Source: Agrostemma githago
Lineage: Eukaryota; Streptophyta; Magnoliopsida; Caryophyllales; Caryophyllaceae
Direction: 5' to 3'
Assembly: GCA_958450325.1 (NCBI GenBank)
Contig: OY288257.1
Location: 14,217,873-14,281,872 of the forward strand
Length of the DNA stretch: 64,000 nt
Shown here: positions 31,718-45,085 of the stretch, one piece after another
Position numbering within the stretch: the first letter of the stretch is position 1
How the letters are laid out: each line of letters begins with the position of its first letter
Notes under the pieces: generated by a model
The model's database searches: none
Told to the model about the DNA's origin: nothing
What the model saw: the letters and a program-made list of their open reading frames with translations, nothing else
Position numbers and translations under genes: made by a program

Positions 31718-32992
31718 TGTAGACACCCGCATTTTGCCTGCTGGTGTCTATAGCAATTCCCGACAAAACACCCGATGATGATCGGACGCAAACGTGACTT
31801 AGTATACTCGAATATGGGCTCGGAATCAATAATATCCGACGTGGACATTTAGCGGAGTACAAATCTCTCAAAACCAACCTCAAATTCAGGCCCAGTGGGT
31901 CGTTCCGAGCAAAATAAGACTAATTTGGGCCAAAATCGACACCAAAAATAAAAACCGTCTTTTGGCGACCGGGTCAAAACCCGGTCAAAGACGAATCCGT
32001 CACATAAATCAGCCTAGAGGAGCTTCTAGAAAATGGCACCCAATACAAAATTCAAAATAATTCAAAAGTCAACTCCTTCCCTATTTAGGCTCGTCAACCT
32101 TATCCACTCGATCGAGTGGGTTGACGCACTCGGTCGAGTGGAGCCTCAAAAACCGGACCAGACCCGTTTTCAAAGGCATTCGATCGAGTGCACTAGGGCC
32201 ACTCGATCGAGTGACCCTAGGTCGAGGGGTAAACTCTATAAATACCCCTCAAACCCTTCTCATTTTTCAGATTTTGCCCATGCAAAAAAGCCAACATTTC
32301 TACCCTAAACACTCTACATCAACCCTACACTTCAACCTCTAGCAATCCTAATCAAAAAACCGAGCCATTCGTCCCTCGAAAAACCGACGAATCATCCCCC
32401 CCCCCCCCACACACACACCATAACTCACGTACATCCTCGATACTCCCGCGTCCGTGCCGCTATTACGAGTCCATTTCCGAGGCCTTTACTAAGCATGTAT
32501 GTTGAGGGTGTCGTAAACCCCGTCTCAATCTTTATTACTTCGTTTTTGTTTATTATTTACATCTTCGCTTTTTATATTGTAATCGCATTAGTATACTAAC
32601 ACTAACGTTTTGTTCTTTTTGCGTTTTCAATTTCTTTTTACTACTAACATTATATACCGTGTATATATATATAATAGTATATAAAACTCGGATCTAAACT
32701 CGTTTGACTACGATAACCATTTTAAGGTCCGTTTAATCCCTTTACGAGCAACGACGGAGGTGGCACCCTTTCGAGGAGCCCCGCCCCAATGTACTCAAGG
32801 GCGTAACGCGATCATGGTCATTCGTAGTTGAACGCGTATGGATCCATTTCTGCGATTAGTACGGAACCCGTTGATACGAAACCGACATCACATAATCCGA
32901 AAAGATTAATATCGATGTCGTGACGTAGAGGGATACATTTCGTCACTAATCAAAATTTTCAATCTAATAACATTTTCATAAAATTCCGATGA
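31718..32992 (+). repeat. 3' LTR of element A, truncated at 32992
   Basis: Matches 18717-20020 of the 5' LTR with few substitutions and one missing 23-bp unit in the palindrome array, then stops at '..aaattccgatga'. The last roughly 1.33 kb of the LTR and any target duplication are missing. It retains the promoter block: palindromes at about 32105-32214 and TATA box 32237-32244. The next base begins gene-flanking DNA. Confidence 0.9.
32105..32244 (+). promoter_or_regulatory. 3' LTR A core promoter, pointing at the downstream gene
   Basis: Palindrome array (cactcgatcgagtg at about 32105 and 32199, plus two one-base variants) and TATA box tataaata (32237-32244), 23 bases apart. It faces the hydrolase gene whose ATG is at 33270, about 1 kb downstream. 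Confidence 0.55.
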
Positions 32993-33269
32993 AATTTTTG
33001 GTGCCAATAAAACATATCCCCGAAAACCCGATGATACCAATCAAATTAAAAAAAAATCCGATAAAGGAGAGAAAAATATAGACGCACACGCGCACACACA
33101 CACAAAGACACAGAGTATGGAGAGAGAGAAAGAGAGGAGAAGATAGACGACAGCGTGCAACTTCCCTTCCTCGTCAACCATAAATTTCATCAATATCAAT
33201 CTGGGTTATTGCTTTAATTTTGATACAGATACAGAGGCGAAAAACTCTATCTGGGTTTGTAGAAAAATA
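32993..33269 (+). promoter_or_regulatory. Remaining upstream region and 5' UTR of the hydrolase gene
   Basis: Only 277 bases separate the truncated LTR from the ATG. It contains a (CA)-rich then GA-rich stretch (33085-33145: cacacacaca, gagagagaaagagagg), common in plant 5' UTRs. No clear TATA box is visible, so the native promoter may have been partly replaced by the LTR. Confidence 0.45.
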
Positions 33270-36200
33270 ATGTGGGGATTTGGCGGAAGGTATTATTGGG
33301 GGAGAAAAGAGCGGAATAAAGAAGGGATTGTTGTTGTGTTCGCTTGGATGTCGAGTGAGGATAAACATTTGAAGCATTACGTTGATCTTTATGCTTCTTT
33401 CGGTTGGAATTCCCTTATTTGTCACTCGCACTTCCTCAATTCGTATGTTTTCATTTTTTTTTACCTATTTTCTTTGCTAAATCTGTCTACTTACCTGCTG
33501 AGATTTGAGTCAATTTAGTTTTTGTTACTTATTGATTACGATGATGAGCAAATTTGTGAAGTGCTTCTATTCCTCACATAATACATAATTAATGATTGAA
33601 TTTTATATGTGGGAGAGTTACTGCCGCCTTCCGTGTTAGTTCGATGTACTTATGTGGGTGTTTGAGTAGTAGTAGTAGTAGTAGTAGTAGTGATATTGTC
33701 GGATATGCGAGAAATTCAAGTATGGAGCTCTAGATTCTTGTTGTTGGGTGTTGAGTGGTGTGTATACAACAATGGTATGCAAGGGAATATGAAGAGTCGA
33801 GAGTGATATCAGTTGTTTGCCATGGTTGGTTAAAAGTAGACGTGTTTTCTTTGGGATTTGGCTAGGGTTATGTTCAAGTCTGTGCGATTAGGGCTTCATA
33901 TTCAATTGATTCTACCACAAGGGCTATTATGATGCTACAGGGTGAGTACCACCACTCATAATCTTACCAACTAAGCTAGTTGATTGGGATTGTTGAAACA
34001 CGGCATCCGTACATATCTAAGTTGTAGTACCTGCTGTGGCCAAAGCCGTTTTTTTCATCCATGAATTGCAAATAATTGTGGGTAATTAGTATGGAAATTT
34101 CCGTTCAGATTATAGTAGCAGTCAAGTTATCCATTTCACATTTCATCTGCAATGGATGGATGTTAAAAGAGCAATGATAGATATCTCTTGTTAGAGAGGC
34201 TAAAGTCTCTTTCTGCCTTCAACAAAATTTAAATTCGTTGTGTGACTGCTATTAGCTCAAATATGGTCGATAAAAGCGAAAAATGGTGACGCAAACATAT
34301 ACTACCTTTCTGCCCTTGTGTTCTTTTGAAACATGTTATTTGGTTGCTTTGAAGGTTCTCGTTGTAGTATGTAACTTTACCCTTTGCAACACTCATAGAC
34401 CTTTTCCGAAGGATTTCAAATAAACGTTTTGTTGGGAATTATATCTACCTGTGTCAGCTGTGTGCACGATTTCGACCTCATTATATAAAGAGCATATCTA
34501 GTTTAGTGGTGTTTTTTTTCCTTTCGTACGTCATATTCCATAGCAAAATGTGGATGATTAGGATGATTAGGGTAGTTTTCTTTGTTATTCAAGTAGGAGT
34601 CTATTTTAGAGAGATGATCATATTTTTCAGACCAGGCCTGTGGTAATACAAATTTTATTGGCTCCCCCAACCTCTTTCCTCAAAAAAACTCATGCTCTCA
34701 CATTCCTATTCTTACAACCTCACCGCCATGGCGCCATCTGAACCAATCCATTACTCAATGACCACCCTTGTTCTCAACTTTCTTCTTGTAGATCTATGTT
34801 TTCGAGAGATATAGGATGAGACTTGGAGAGATCTGAGCTAGGTGAGATCTAGGAGGATATGGCAGAATTGGAGGTTGGCGGAGTGGTTAGAGTTGGGGAA
34901 GAAAGCCAAAGTAGATTTTAGGATCAGGGAAGGTTGTCGCAGTAAATGTCAAAGCTGATAGAAGTGGGTGGTGTGGAAGGGAGATGTTCGTTAGTAGGTA
35001 GCAGAGTACTAATGGTTAGTAATGTCTATTTCCGTATTTATACAATAATTTTAAGCACAACTTGGTGAAAAGAACTTGCCTTAAATGGAAAGAAAAGAAA
35101 TAAGAACATACTATTACATTCTCAGAAGAATACGAGAATACATATGATTATAGAGGGTGTACTTATATTTTCGAGGATATCATTTTGAGTATATTTAAAT
35201 AACAATGTAGATATTTTCATGTCAAATTATTGCTCTCGATTTTTTAGTGTATATATGACCAACGATGTGAACTTTGAACGTGAAAGTTAAACAGGCAAGT
35301 CATTAGAATAGGAAGGACTATACGTCAATGAAATAGCTTTTACTTATAGCCCATTTTATGTGGAGAACAATAACTTTTCTTTGATGGGATATGACTTATG
35401 AGATATAGTGTCTCTCTTAGGACTGATAAATTTACATCTATCTAAGCCCCCCTGTGTCTGATATATTTTTCATTCAGTGACAATTTTGTGATGTAGCAAA
35501 ATGGAATTTTCTAGGATGGAATTTTCTGTCTTCACAGGACAAGACGTAATAAACGTTTTCTTTGTAGGTCGACTTTTTCGCTAAACAAAAGAAATGTTTT
35601 TTTTTAGTATGTAGAATTCTGTCCAAATGTTTGCTGACTTTTTTCTGATGACCTTTGCTATGAACATTATGGCTGGTTGATGGGGTTCGTTTGGTATCTG
35701 CAGATTCTTTCCCGACAAAGCCACATTATTAGCTGTGGAAGTTCTAGACGAGCTTTGTGAGGTCAGTCCTAGATTTTATGTGTCATGGTAATCTGTCTAT
35801 GAAATCAATGTTTTTGTGTGATTTTGGAATTGCATTATTTTTAATGAAGAACTGCCCATGTAACCTACTTCGTTGATCCTGGCCTTTCGGGGTTTCAGCA
35901 TGGTAGGTTAGATTGAGTCATTGACATTATTGTTCCTGTTTTGACATGAAGGAGCTGAAGGCAAGCCCATGTCCTGTTGTCTTTGCACCTTTTTCTGGTG
36001 GTCCAAAAGCATGCTTGTATAAAGTGCTGCAGGTACTACTATTCTTATTGAATTTTGTGCTCTTGTCATATATTCATTCTTAACTCTCATAGTTATTTTT
36101 CCTCTGATTGATTTTGATATGCTGGGTTAGTGAATAAATTTAGTTATGACTTACGACTTCAACAATAATCCTTGGATGCTGAAGCGAAGGTATATTATAT

Positions 36201-39200
36201 GATAAACTTGAACACCACGCATGTATGGTAGTTTTAATTAGATCATCAGGCATAGAGATATGATGAAACAAGGTTCTCTTTACTGCTATTGTACTGCACC
36301 AGCCATGAACCTGGTTGGTTTCCGTTCAACTGATTCATATGTGATTTCCAGCAATTCAACCTTTGATGTAGGATATTTTTATTGAATGCAGTCTAATGGA
36401 ATAAAATCATCTTTGTGAGTTATCAATCGGTTATACATGAGAATCTATATGCAGCGGCAGATGTAGTATACCATTTTTTCACAGATGAGTTATTTGTACT
36501 TAAGTCCTTTGTGGGCGATTATTTAATGTCTAAATTTGGAAAAAAAATCAAGTAAGTTGAGACCCTAATCAGAGATATAGGAGCAGTGTGGATACCGGAG
36601 TCTCACATTTTTAAAACTCCCTATTGCGCGTAACAAGATCTTTTTTTGCTTAGTTTGAGAAGGCGAGAGACCCATTATGTTGATGAGTTTGAGCCGCTGA
36701 GGAAACACGGTGCAAGGTGAAGGCTCGTGCCTTACGGCCATGTGGCACAATGATTTTTTTGACAAACATGCATTTGTAATATCAAATTTTGTGCCTTGAT
36801 TGTTTTTAAAGAAGATCGTCTTTATTAGTTAAAATTTAGGATTAAGGGTGAAGAGAAGGGTTCAATTGAAGAATTTGAAAAACCAAAACCAAAATGCAAT
36901 TGCATACTAATGTGCTTTGTATGTGTCTCAATAGTATTGCCCCATGCGGACTTGCACCTTAGTGCATCTAGGTCTACTAAGCCTTTTGAGTATTGGAGCT
37001 AGATATCTTTGTGTTCTATGCTCTTGGAAATTGCTAAGACACCCACTGATGGAGAAGGTTGAACACTATGTTTATTTTGTATGCATGCTTGCATTACTTA
37101 TACTCTATAGTACAAATGGTAGGAATACATAAGACACACTTAACATATACTCAGATTTTAACTAAACATTATGTATGTTGTATTACATGCATGACGCATG
37201 TACTACAATAAATCATTTCACTATTTTTGGAGGTTGAGTGTGTTTGATTACCCAATTTTGAGGTAAGCTAGTATATAGCGTACGGGTTGTTAAATGCATC
37301 CAATAATCCTGATAGACTGATTTCCTCACCTCCAGTAATAAAGAGGAATAAAGAGGAGGCAGATGACCATTCTTAAAAGGTTTCTCATCCAAATGGAACC
37401 AAATTGATTGGTCACATAGGGCAATGTTTATTTCATGAATTAAAATGCCATGGCAATTAATCAAAATTTTGAGGTCTTAAAAACTACTTGCTCAATGCGG
37501 GTCTCTAATTGCGTGTGTAGTTGTTATTGTAGGAGACTACTTGACGACTAGGCATCACTTTTCTTTCACGTGAAGTCCGCCTAGTAGATTTTGTTTTTAA
37601 TTATTAGATTAACTCTTTGGTTATCACTTCAATATTTCTCCTTGGAAGTATAATGTAATCATTGTACAGTGCCTGCCATGACTCTGTAGGCTTGTACGGT
37701 AACTTGTGGTTTGATTAACTTGTCTTCGACAATAAAACAATAAGGTGCTTGTAATTAGGTAACGGGAGATTTAGAACATATGAAGTCCTACTCAGTTTCC
37801 TTTAGAGGAATAATTGGTTTAGATTTATTTTGGTTGATATTATAGATATAGGATATGCTTAATTTGTTAAAAAAGGCTATTCATGTGATGATTTTTAGTT
37901 TTTAAGGTGATCTTTTTGCCAAAATGGAAAGGATTGCCATTGCTTGAGCTTTTACTTAGTATGATTCGGCTAAAGACAAATTATGAAGCAGACTGGGGTT
38001 CTCAACTGCTAAGGACTCAAGGAGAGTGTGCTTAAACTGATAAATCTGTAAGGACACTTCTACAGAAGTGAGTACTTAATTGCTGGTGATACCTTTGAGA
38101 GAGAAGGCAACTATGTAAACAAGCAAACTTTGCAATAGATGAAAATTGAGCCAAACTTAAGTTCTGTTTGGGATGTTCAGATTTCAGACATGCTTGTGCA
38201 AACAAAGTGATTACGTTCTTGAAATTTCTCAGGATTGCCATCAGTCGCTGATTAAATGTGTAATCGTATGGTTTGGGTTGGAAGTAATAGGATGGCAAGG
38301 GACTTGCGATGCTGATAACTAGTCCTTTCACCGACACAATTTCTGGCGTGGCGGACTTTACGTGAGCCTTTTGGTTAAGGTGTTTAGAAGACTGATGGTT
38401 ATGTTAATTTTAAGGGCTTGTTTGTATTTAGTTTCCCTCCAAATCTTTTCTATCAAGGAAGGATTTTCATTTGCCTCGGAAGAGGAAAATAGATCCCGCC
38501 CCCCCCCCCCCCCCCCCCCCCCAAATTCCCTCCACCCTTATATGTTATCTGAACAAGGAATTTTAAATACTTGCTCCCCCTCTCCTTGCCAGAACGTGGT
38601 CAATTAAGGCCATTAAAGGCTTTCTTGAGCCTCCATTCATTTCTAATGTTATCCATTATTGATTGTATGTAGCCCTTTGAAAATTGGTATGACTTGCCCT
38701 AACCCTTGAAATCCATCCTTGGGTGTTTTCCGGTAGTTAGACATTTTCATATTCCTATGTATCCCATATCCTGTTTTTATTAGGATTTTGTTAGCATTCA
38801 TTTCATGGTTACTAAGCTTTTCGGTTTTGATTTGTAGGTCATCGAGGGCAGATATGAGCAGCCTGAGCATATGGTATGTCCTTTTATGCTTGAACTCTTT
38901 ATTTATATTTTCCTAGGCTTTGTTGAATCATTGAATGACACTTATTTCTTGGATTCACTGGAAACCAATTTGGACATAAACTTTTTAATCACTGTTACTT
39001 AAAAGACACCTTTAACTCTTAAAGCGAATGTTCTATGAGATGGTCTTACATGTGAGAGTGACACAAATCCTTATTCCTTAAGTATTTCGTAATTCAAGTT
39101 TACGATTACTGGATTGGTCCTCACATGCAAGGCTTTTTCAGAGGTGCATGTGTAATTTTTAATTTGTAATTTATGCCAAGAGTAACGTAGAGAAGAATTG

Positions 39201-40525
39201 TTATACTTTAATATGCCCTCTTGACTTACACATCTCCTTCTATATGTTTTTAACTGTGAAGAATAAATATCAAATCGTCAGAGATTGCGTTGCTGGACAC
39301 ATTTACGACTCCAGTCCTGTTGATTTCACCAGTGACTTGGGAACCCGTTTTATTGTCCATCCATCTGTGCTCGGAGTATCGAATCCGCCGAAAGCAGTAT
39401 CATGGCTAGCAAATTGTATTGCTTCTGGCTTAGATGGGCTCTTCCTTAGTAGGTTTGAATCACAACGAGCAGAGTACTGGCAGACTCTATATTCCTCAGT
39501 TGTACGTATCATCAGAATTCTGTTCTTTGAATACTCTGCATATTTGTGTGTGTACTTACAACTAATTGCCGCAGAGACTTGGCGCACCGTATCTTATCAT
39601 GTGCTCGGAAGACGATGATCTTGCCCCGTGTAGAACTATTGGCAATTTTGCATTCAGGCTGAAGGAACTTGGAGGCGATGTTAATTTAATGAAGTGGACC
39701 AGTTCGCCCCATGTAGGTCAGCTCCCACACATTCACATCTTCTCATTCTTGAGGAGTTCAACTTGCCTCGTTGTTTTATTTCCTTTTCATGATGATCTGT
39801 TTATACCAAGCCAGTTAACTCTTATTGATGAGTTTATCTAGTAATAGGTGATTAATTCTGATAAACTTGCCTCCTTCCAAGTTGCTTTCAAAAGCCAAAT
39901 AGTATTGGTATGAATTTACTTGAGTTAGGGGTAAGTATGTTATTTTATCTAGTTATAGGTGATTTTATGGGGAGATTTTCATTGTACATAAGTATGCTGA
40001 CTGTTCAACCTATATTATATTGCAGGTCACTACCGTAAGTATCCAGTTGATTACAAGGGTGCAGTATCCGACCTTCTTCAGAAGGCGTCTGCAATTTATT
40101 CAGAAAGGATGAAGCGGCTTGAAGTAGAGAAGATGGGCTCTGAAGGGCTGAATGATGAGGTCTCTGAACCACTTGGCCACCTGAGAAAAGCAGCAGCAGT
40201 CGACTCGAACGACATCTTCAAAAGATTCTCAGCAGACCTCGCAGAGCATATCGTGGAACCCAGAAACTCCTTTGAGTATCACGATGGTAGAGCGGTTAGG
40301 TCTGTCCAAGATGAGAAGCCGGATGTGGTCTGCCTACCTAGCCCACCAAGGATTAATGCAAATGGAGTTCTTGGACAAATCTTGTTTGACGTTTGTGTCC
40401 CGACTAACATCGAAGAATGGGATGTAGGCCCATTGCGCTCCTTGCATCGCCCGCCATTCCCTTCACTGAGGCGGCATGGCATGCTTTTTAATCCCATCAA
40501 ATGCATTAGGCGCTCAAGGTTATGA
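33270..40525 (+). CDS. TMEM53/DUF829-type alpha/beta hydrolase, 7 exons
   Basis: Predicted exons are 33270-33442, 35704-35761, 35952-36032, 38838-38873, 39262-39501, 39575-39716 and 40026-40525. All have GT..AG borders and consistent phases, giving 409 aa. The protein begins MWGFGGRYYWGRKERNKEG and follows the plant DUF829 pattern (FAWMSSEDKHLKHYVDLY; DKATLLAVEVLDELCEEL). Likely catalytic residues are Ser92 in FAPFSGGPKA, Asp in CSEDDDLAP (about 209-211) and His242 or His245 in SPHVGHYR, as expected for an alpha/beta hydrolase fold. Substrate and location are unknown; animal TMEM53 is a nuclear-membrane protein. The C-terminal extension after about residue 270 is variable. No inactivating change is seen. 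Confidence 0.88.
33665..33691 (+). repeat. (AGT)n microsatellite in intron 1 of the hydrolase gene
   Basis: About nine uninterrupted AGT units. The rest of intron 1 (33443-35703) shows no recognisable element. Confidence 0.85.
36033..38837 (+). other. Large intron 3 of the hydrolase gene, with a 24-base C run
   Basis: A 2.8-kb intron with no coding similarity seen. It contains an uninterrupted run of 24 C (38499-38522), a likely site of length variation and sequencing error. Confidence 0.7.
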
Positions 40526-41624
40526 TATTTAACGTTTGTTTCCTTTCTATTTTGCTCTAATCACCCAAACGGCCAAACTCAATCAGAATTTGTTTTGAGC
40601 GTTCACGAGCGGTTCCTCGGAGGTATGAAGCTGAAAACAAAGATGGCACAGCTCAGATTTGGCATGCAAATCAAAGTTTAGTATATATTGTATAGTTGAT
40701 TCAACTTTGCAGTCTTTGACAGTTTCCAGGAGGAATAAGTTCTGGGATTTCTGTAAACTAAAAAATACGAAGTATAATACTATTATGAACGTGAGATTGT
40801 AATTACTGTAAGTCACTGTTGAGGTAAATGCTGCTAGTTTGTGGATTGAAAATCTTGCACTTCAACATATAGGAGGCCTGTGACAATATTTTCTTCAGTG
40901 GTTTTGTAAATAGTTGCTCAATTTGTTTGTCAAATCGGCATCGGCCACTGTGGTTCTAACCTCCACGCATAGTTTCGAGCGGTTGGGTGAGTGTAACAGG
41001 AGTACGGATGGATGGATTGGTGGCTCTAAAGAGCTAATATGAAACCATATCCTTCTTTTTTCCAGACCATGGTTGAATTAATCAAGCTTAACATTGAACC
41101 GGAGAAGTGTTTTGCTTGAATAAATGTTGATTAAAAGGACAATAATGCTAGTAGTATATTTCCTCAAGTTCATTCAATTCTTTATAATTATTATAAATGA
41201 ATAATCCAATTAATTCTTTACTTTTTCCCTTTTGACAAAAATTTTACCTTGTAATTCTTATATATTTTCTCTATTTACACAAAATGTCATTATTTTTTTT
41301 ACTCTAAGTTTGGTGGACTCATACTTTTATCACATTTCTTAAAAGTGGTGAAAAATGATATGTAAAAGATTGAATGTATGGGAGGGGTAGTATAATAACT
41401 GTAGTTTCGTTTGATAAGACATAAATGAAATTTGAATGGTCGCATCTACATCTGACAAAATTAACTCAAAATGAAGATTTGTGCGTGGTTTCTTGAATGA
41501 CCTTTTATTACTAGTACGATGGATGGTTTCGGGTTCCCTCCTCAGTTTTCCAAATGGGTGATGGGGCTGTATCACTAGTCCTTGGTACATTTGGTGCTAT
41601 GCTCTACCATTCTTTTGCCTCGGG
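40526..41624. other. Intergenic region downstream of the hydrolase gene
   Basis: About 1.1 kb of AT-rich DNA. The first few hundred bases are presumably 3' UTR. No gene, tRNA or clear transposon was recognised. Confidence 0.45.
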
Positions 41625-41765
41625 CTCTTCATGGTCAACAGGAGGATTTAACATCAAGAATCTTGAAGCGTGGAATAAAATTCTCTTGACCAAATGGCTC
41701 TGGCAGTTAGATGTTAAGAGGGGTACTATTTGGAGTAAATGGTCCAGAGATGATCATGGGCCGGG
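41625..41765 (+). pseudogene. LINE reverse transcriptase C-terminal fragment
   Basis: About 140 bases translate to STGGFNIKNLEAWNKILLTK followed by WLWQLDVKRGTIWSKW. This is the conserved stretch after the reverse transcriptase domain of plant L1-type LINEs, where GGLGIRNLE..WN.ALL.KWLWR is typical. No flanking LINE sequence, poly-A tail or target duplication was found, so it is an old scrap. Confidence 0.6.
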
Positions 41766-41979
41766 CTTGAGGAGTGTGTTTAAATCAAACGGTCGACTGT
41801 TTCCGTAAATTTAAAATCTCCCCCCCATTTCCACCTGCTTCCCAATGTTCCCATCTTCAATTCCACTTCCACCCACCCCCATTTAAATTTAAAATTTCAA
41901 ACACAGCATCTATTATCCATCCTTACCTGGAAAACCCTAAGGTACTGTGATCAGCTGCTGCTGCTGCGATTCACCAAGA

Positions 41980-43770
41980 ATGGGGATGTCGTCATACGAA
42001 GAACATCGACAGAAGAGGGTTGATGAGAACAAAAAACGTTTGGAAGACCTCAACCTCCTTCATCTCTCCCACTCTCTCAAACTCAATACCCTCTCTCCTA
42101 AACCCTCCCCGGTCCCTACTAACTACTCACTATTTCCCCCCCTTTTCCTCTTCTTTTCTATACTATACTTGTTTCTTAATTTGCTTATATATGTTTGCTA
42201 ATATTTGAAACTGAAGATGAAAAAGACGGCATCTCGGAGAGTGGTGGAGAAGCAGATTGCGGCTGTGAGACGCTCCGCTAGAGTCGCCACCAACCCCGCT
42301 CCTGCTCCTGTTTATCTTGAAGTTTGTTCTAATTCCTCTGTGTTTTTGTCTTCTTTCATTTCATTGTTTTTGGTTTTACTCACTTTATCCATTCTTGTTT
42401 CCTTATTTTCAACAATGTGTAGGTTGGCTTATCCTTACCCAGAAGGTCCTCGTAAGTACTTGTTTATTGATTCATTTATCCCTTATGTAAACTTGCTCTT
42501 TCCTCTCTCGACTATTTTTTTTATAAACAAATGACTGAGACAAAGCGAGGGGATATTGGTTAACTCGCTTAACTTAGTGTGTGTGTGTGTGTGTGTGTGT
42601 TTGTGTATGAATGGTTAGGAACTATGGAATCGGGAGGGGAGCGGTGTGGGACGGGGAGTATGCAACACATGAAGCAAGAGCAAAGGCAATAGAGAAAGCA
42701 GAGAAACTTGTTTCAAAGCTTGAACAAGATGCTTTTCCTACTGTCATTAGACCTTTGCTTCCTTCCCATGTCAGTAGCTGTTTTTGGCTGGTATGTCTAA
42801 TGTGTGTCCCTTTCATTTTTAAGCTTATGTTATACTTCATGCCTTAGTTAAATCATATCAACACAAGCTCTCACTTAAGTTGTGTTAACAACGTAATGTG
42901 GTTGTTGCGGCTTAATCGTATTGAGTGGACGATTGTGCCAAAAGAAAATGCGTAGCTAAGTTTTAGTTTACATTATCAAGAAAACAAAAATCTTAAACTA
43001 ACTTCTTTACTTCTTTGTTCAAAACATATTCCACACACCGTGTCACATTTTGTTTAAAACTTTTGACACTCAGCCTTGTAGTCCATTTGAGTTTCGTTGA
43101 AGGCGTTCTAGATGTGTTCGACATTGCTTAAACCAGAATGACATTGTTCTTTTCAGCTCGCTTCACTTCATTTAGTACAGTTAGGCACAATTTCAGCTCA
43201 GTCCCACTAGGTTTGATTTGTCTTAGTCACTTCAGTTCAATTTAGTCCACTTCATCCGAAAAGAACAGAAGAGGGCCTAAATGGTACAAAAGAAATACTA
43301 CAGTACTACACGATTCTTTCTCACAGGGTGTGATAAGTTATAGTAATGCTGTAACATGTGCCTTATGCTCTATTTCTTTGATTTGAAATATAGGGTCTCC
43401 CAAGTATATTTTGCAAGGCAAATTTACCTAGTACAGACACCACTCTAACAATGGTGGACGAAGAAGGGGAGGAGTTTCCTACTGTCTATCTACCTCGGAA
43501 AAGTGGACTTAGCGGAGGTTGGAGGGGTTTCGCAATAGAGAAAAGACTTTCAGATGGAGATGCTGTTGTTTTCCAACTGATTGCCCCCACAGTTCTTAAG
43601 GTAATATTTCGCTATTGCCTTGTATTCTAAATAAACCAAATTAGTTTTTTTTTATTACCTTTCGAGCACCCTATTTTTTTCCCAGCTGCAATGGTTTGCC
43701 TGATTGCTTTGCATGTGTGCAGGTGTATATTATTAGGGCAGCTGATCAAGAATTTAGTGAAGATGAATGA
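41980..43770 (+). CDS. B3 domain-containing protein (plant REM-like, At3g19184 type), 6 exons
   Basis: Predicted exons are 41980-42111, 42217-42321, 42423-42451 (29 nt), 42619-42790, 43394-43600 and 43723-43770, all GT..AG with consistent phases, giving 230 aa. The N-terminus is SYEEHRQKRVDENKKRLEDL, a helical region shared by this small B3 subfamily, followed by the basic stretch MKKTASRRVVEKQIAAVRRS, a likely nuclear-localisation and DNA-contact region. The B3 fold runs from about residue 128 (FPTVIRPLLPSHV) through LPRKSGLSGGWRGFAI and LSDGDAVVFQLI to VYIIR at about 220. B3 domains bind DNA in the nucleus; the target here is unknown. The start is the first in-frame ATG (Met-Gly-Met); the Met two codons on is possible. 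Confidence 0.88.
42577..42602 (+). repeat. (GT)n microsatellite in the third intron of the B3 gene
   Basis: About 12 GT units close to the acceptor site of exon 4. Confidence 0.85.
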
Positions 43771-45085
43771 GCTCCGCGGCATATAATTCGTCAAGGCTCT
43801 CAGATTTTTTTGAATGAAGGTAATAATGCTTTGTTTAGGATTTGTGTTTTATTGGTTTTCAACTCGGAATCAAACAAGACGTCACCAAATATGCCTGTCT
43901 CCTTGCATCTTGTATCAATCACCAGAGATTATTTGAAAGTCTTAGAAGAAATATTTTGAACTTCAAAGATATAAAATTTTCAACCCCAAAAAAATCAATG
44001 TTTTGATGTCTTGACGGAACTGCTCTTCCTTACCACTGTCAACGAAAAAGGATAACCAAGTATTTGAAACACTGAAAGGTTCAAATCTCCTTGGGTGTGA
44101 CATCTTCGTCATAAACACCCTTACATCAAAAACTTGGAAGCCTTATTATGATGCTAATGCTTGTCAATTCCGCACTTCATCAACATAATCGATCCTATCT
44201 TATACGTTCTATTTGTGTGCACTTAAATGCTGTAGATTTGACGATTATCTGTAACTTGTTCAATATCTAATGGTACATGTCGTAGTATTTCCATATTGAT
44301 CTTGATTGCGAATAAAGACTAACCCAAGTAAAGCAAAATTTGCAGGTCAAGTTTAAACATGTACTCCGTAGTGTTTTATGACGGCACAGCAGCAGCAGGA
44401 GGATGAGTAGAGCTTCTAACAATGTGCTACCTGCTGAGTGCTGATGGTAGATTTTATCTAACGGTCTTCTAACCCTTACATTTTTGTGGATAGTGATTGG
44501 CTAATGACAAATACTTGGCTAATTATCGGAGTGTTGTGTAATGAAGCGTCACTTCTATTACTCATTATTCCAATACATTCAGCTTATTTTCTATGCAATT
44601 TATTAATGACATTCTGAACGGGTCATTTTATTAGAGTGCTGTTTTTCGTCGTCGGCGCTTTTTAATGTAAAAGACGATCTTGCCATTGCCTTAATTAGAT
44701 TAATTAACTAATGTTATGTAATTTTAGAAGTTAGATTAGTTATTGAAACTCGTTAGTGAAGCGGTTTTTAATTTTTCAAATCGTTCCGTTATTATCTTGT
44801 CCTTATTACCACTCAAACTCCACTCACCATATTTAATTTTATTTTCTCTCAATTAAAAAAAAAGTGTATTTTCTTTAGAGAAACCCGACTTTTCTAGAAA
44901 CCCGACTTTTCTAGAAATTAGGTTGTCGGCGGTTTTTAATGTGAAAAGACAACAACGTACTTCCCTAATTACATTCCATAACTTTGTCAATGAAATTAAA
45001 AAGTTTAATCATGTTAATGAAACCCGATAATAAAACGGTTTTTTTTTTTGAAAACCGTAATTTTATTATGTTACGGATTATGTTA
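43771..45085. other. Intergenic DNA with two diverged tandem copies
   Basis: No gene seen. Two diverged copies of a roughly 300-base unit start near 44640 and 44920, sharing 'gtcggcg.tttttaatgt.aaa.gac' and ending in 'aa(g/a)cggttttt' at about 44765 and 45038. The repeat family was not recognised. Confidence 0.45.

Larger units (their letters stand above)
18717..32992 (+). mobile_element. Element A: Tat-lineage Ty3/Gypsy retrotransposon with antisense gene, 3' LTR truncated
   Basis: A 14.3-kb element: 5' LTR (18717-21354), primer site of the tRNA-Arg type (21358-21375), leader, degenerate gag-pol (22562-28849), antisense spliced gene (29243-31031), 3' region with two 110-bp repeats, polypurine tract (31701-31717) and a truncated 3' LTR (31718-32992). 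The second RNase H domain after the usual one, together with an antisense ORF downstream of pol, is characteristic of the Tat lineage. The LTRs remain closely similar, yet gag-pol carries many stops. No target duplication can be scored because the right end is lost. Confidence 0.9.
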
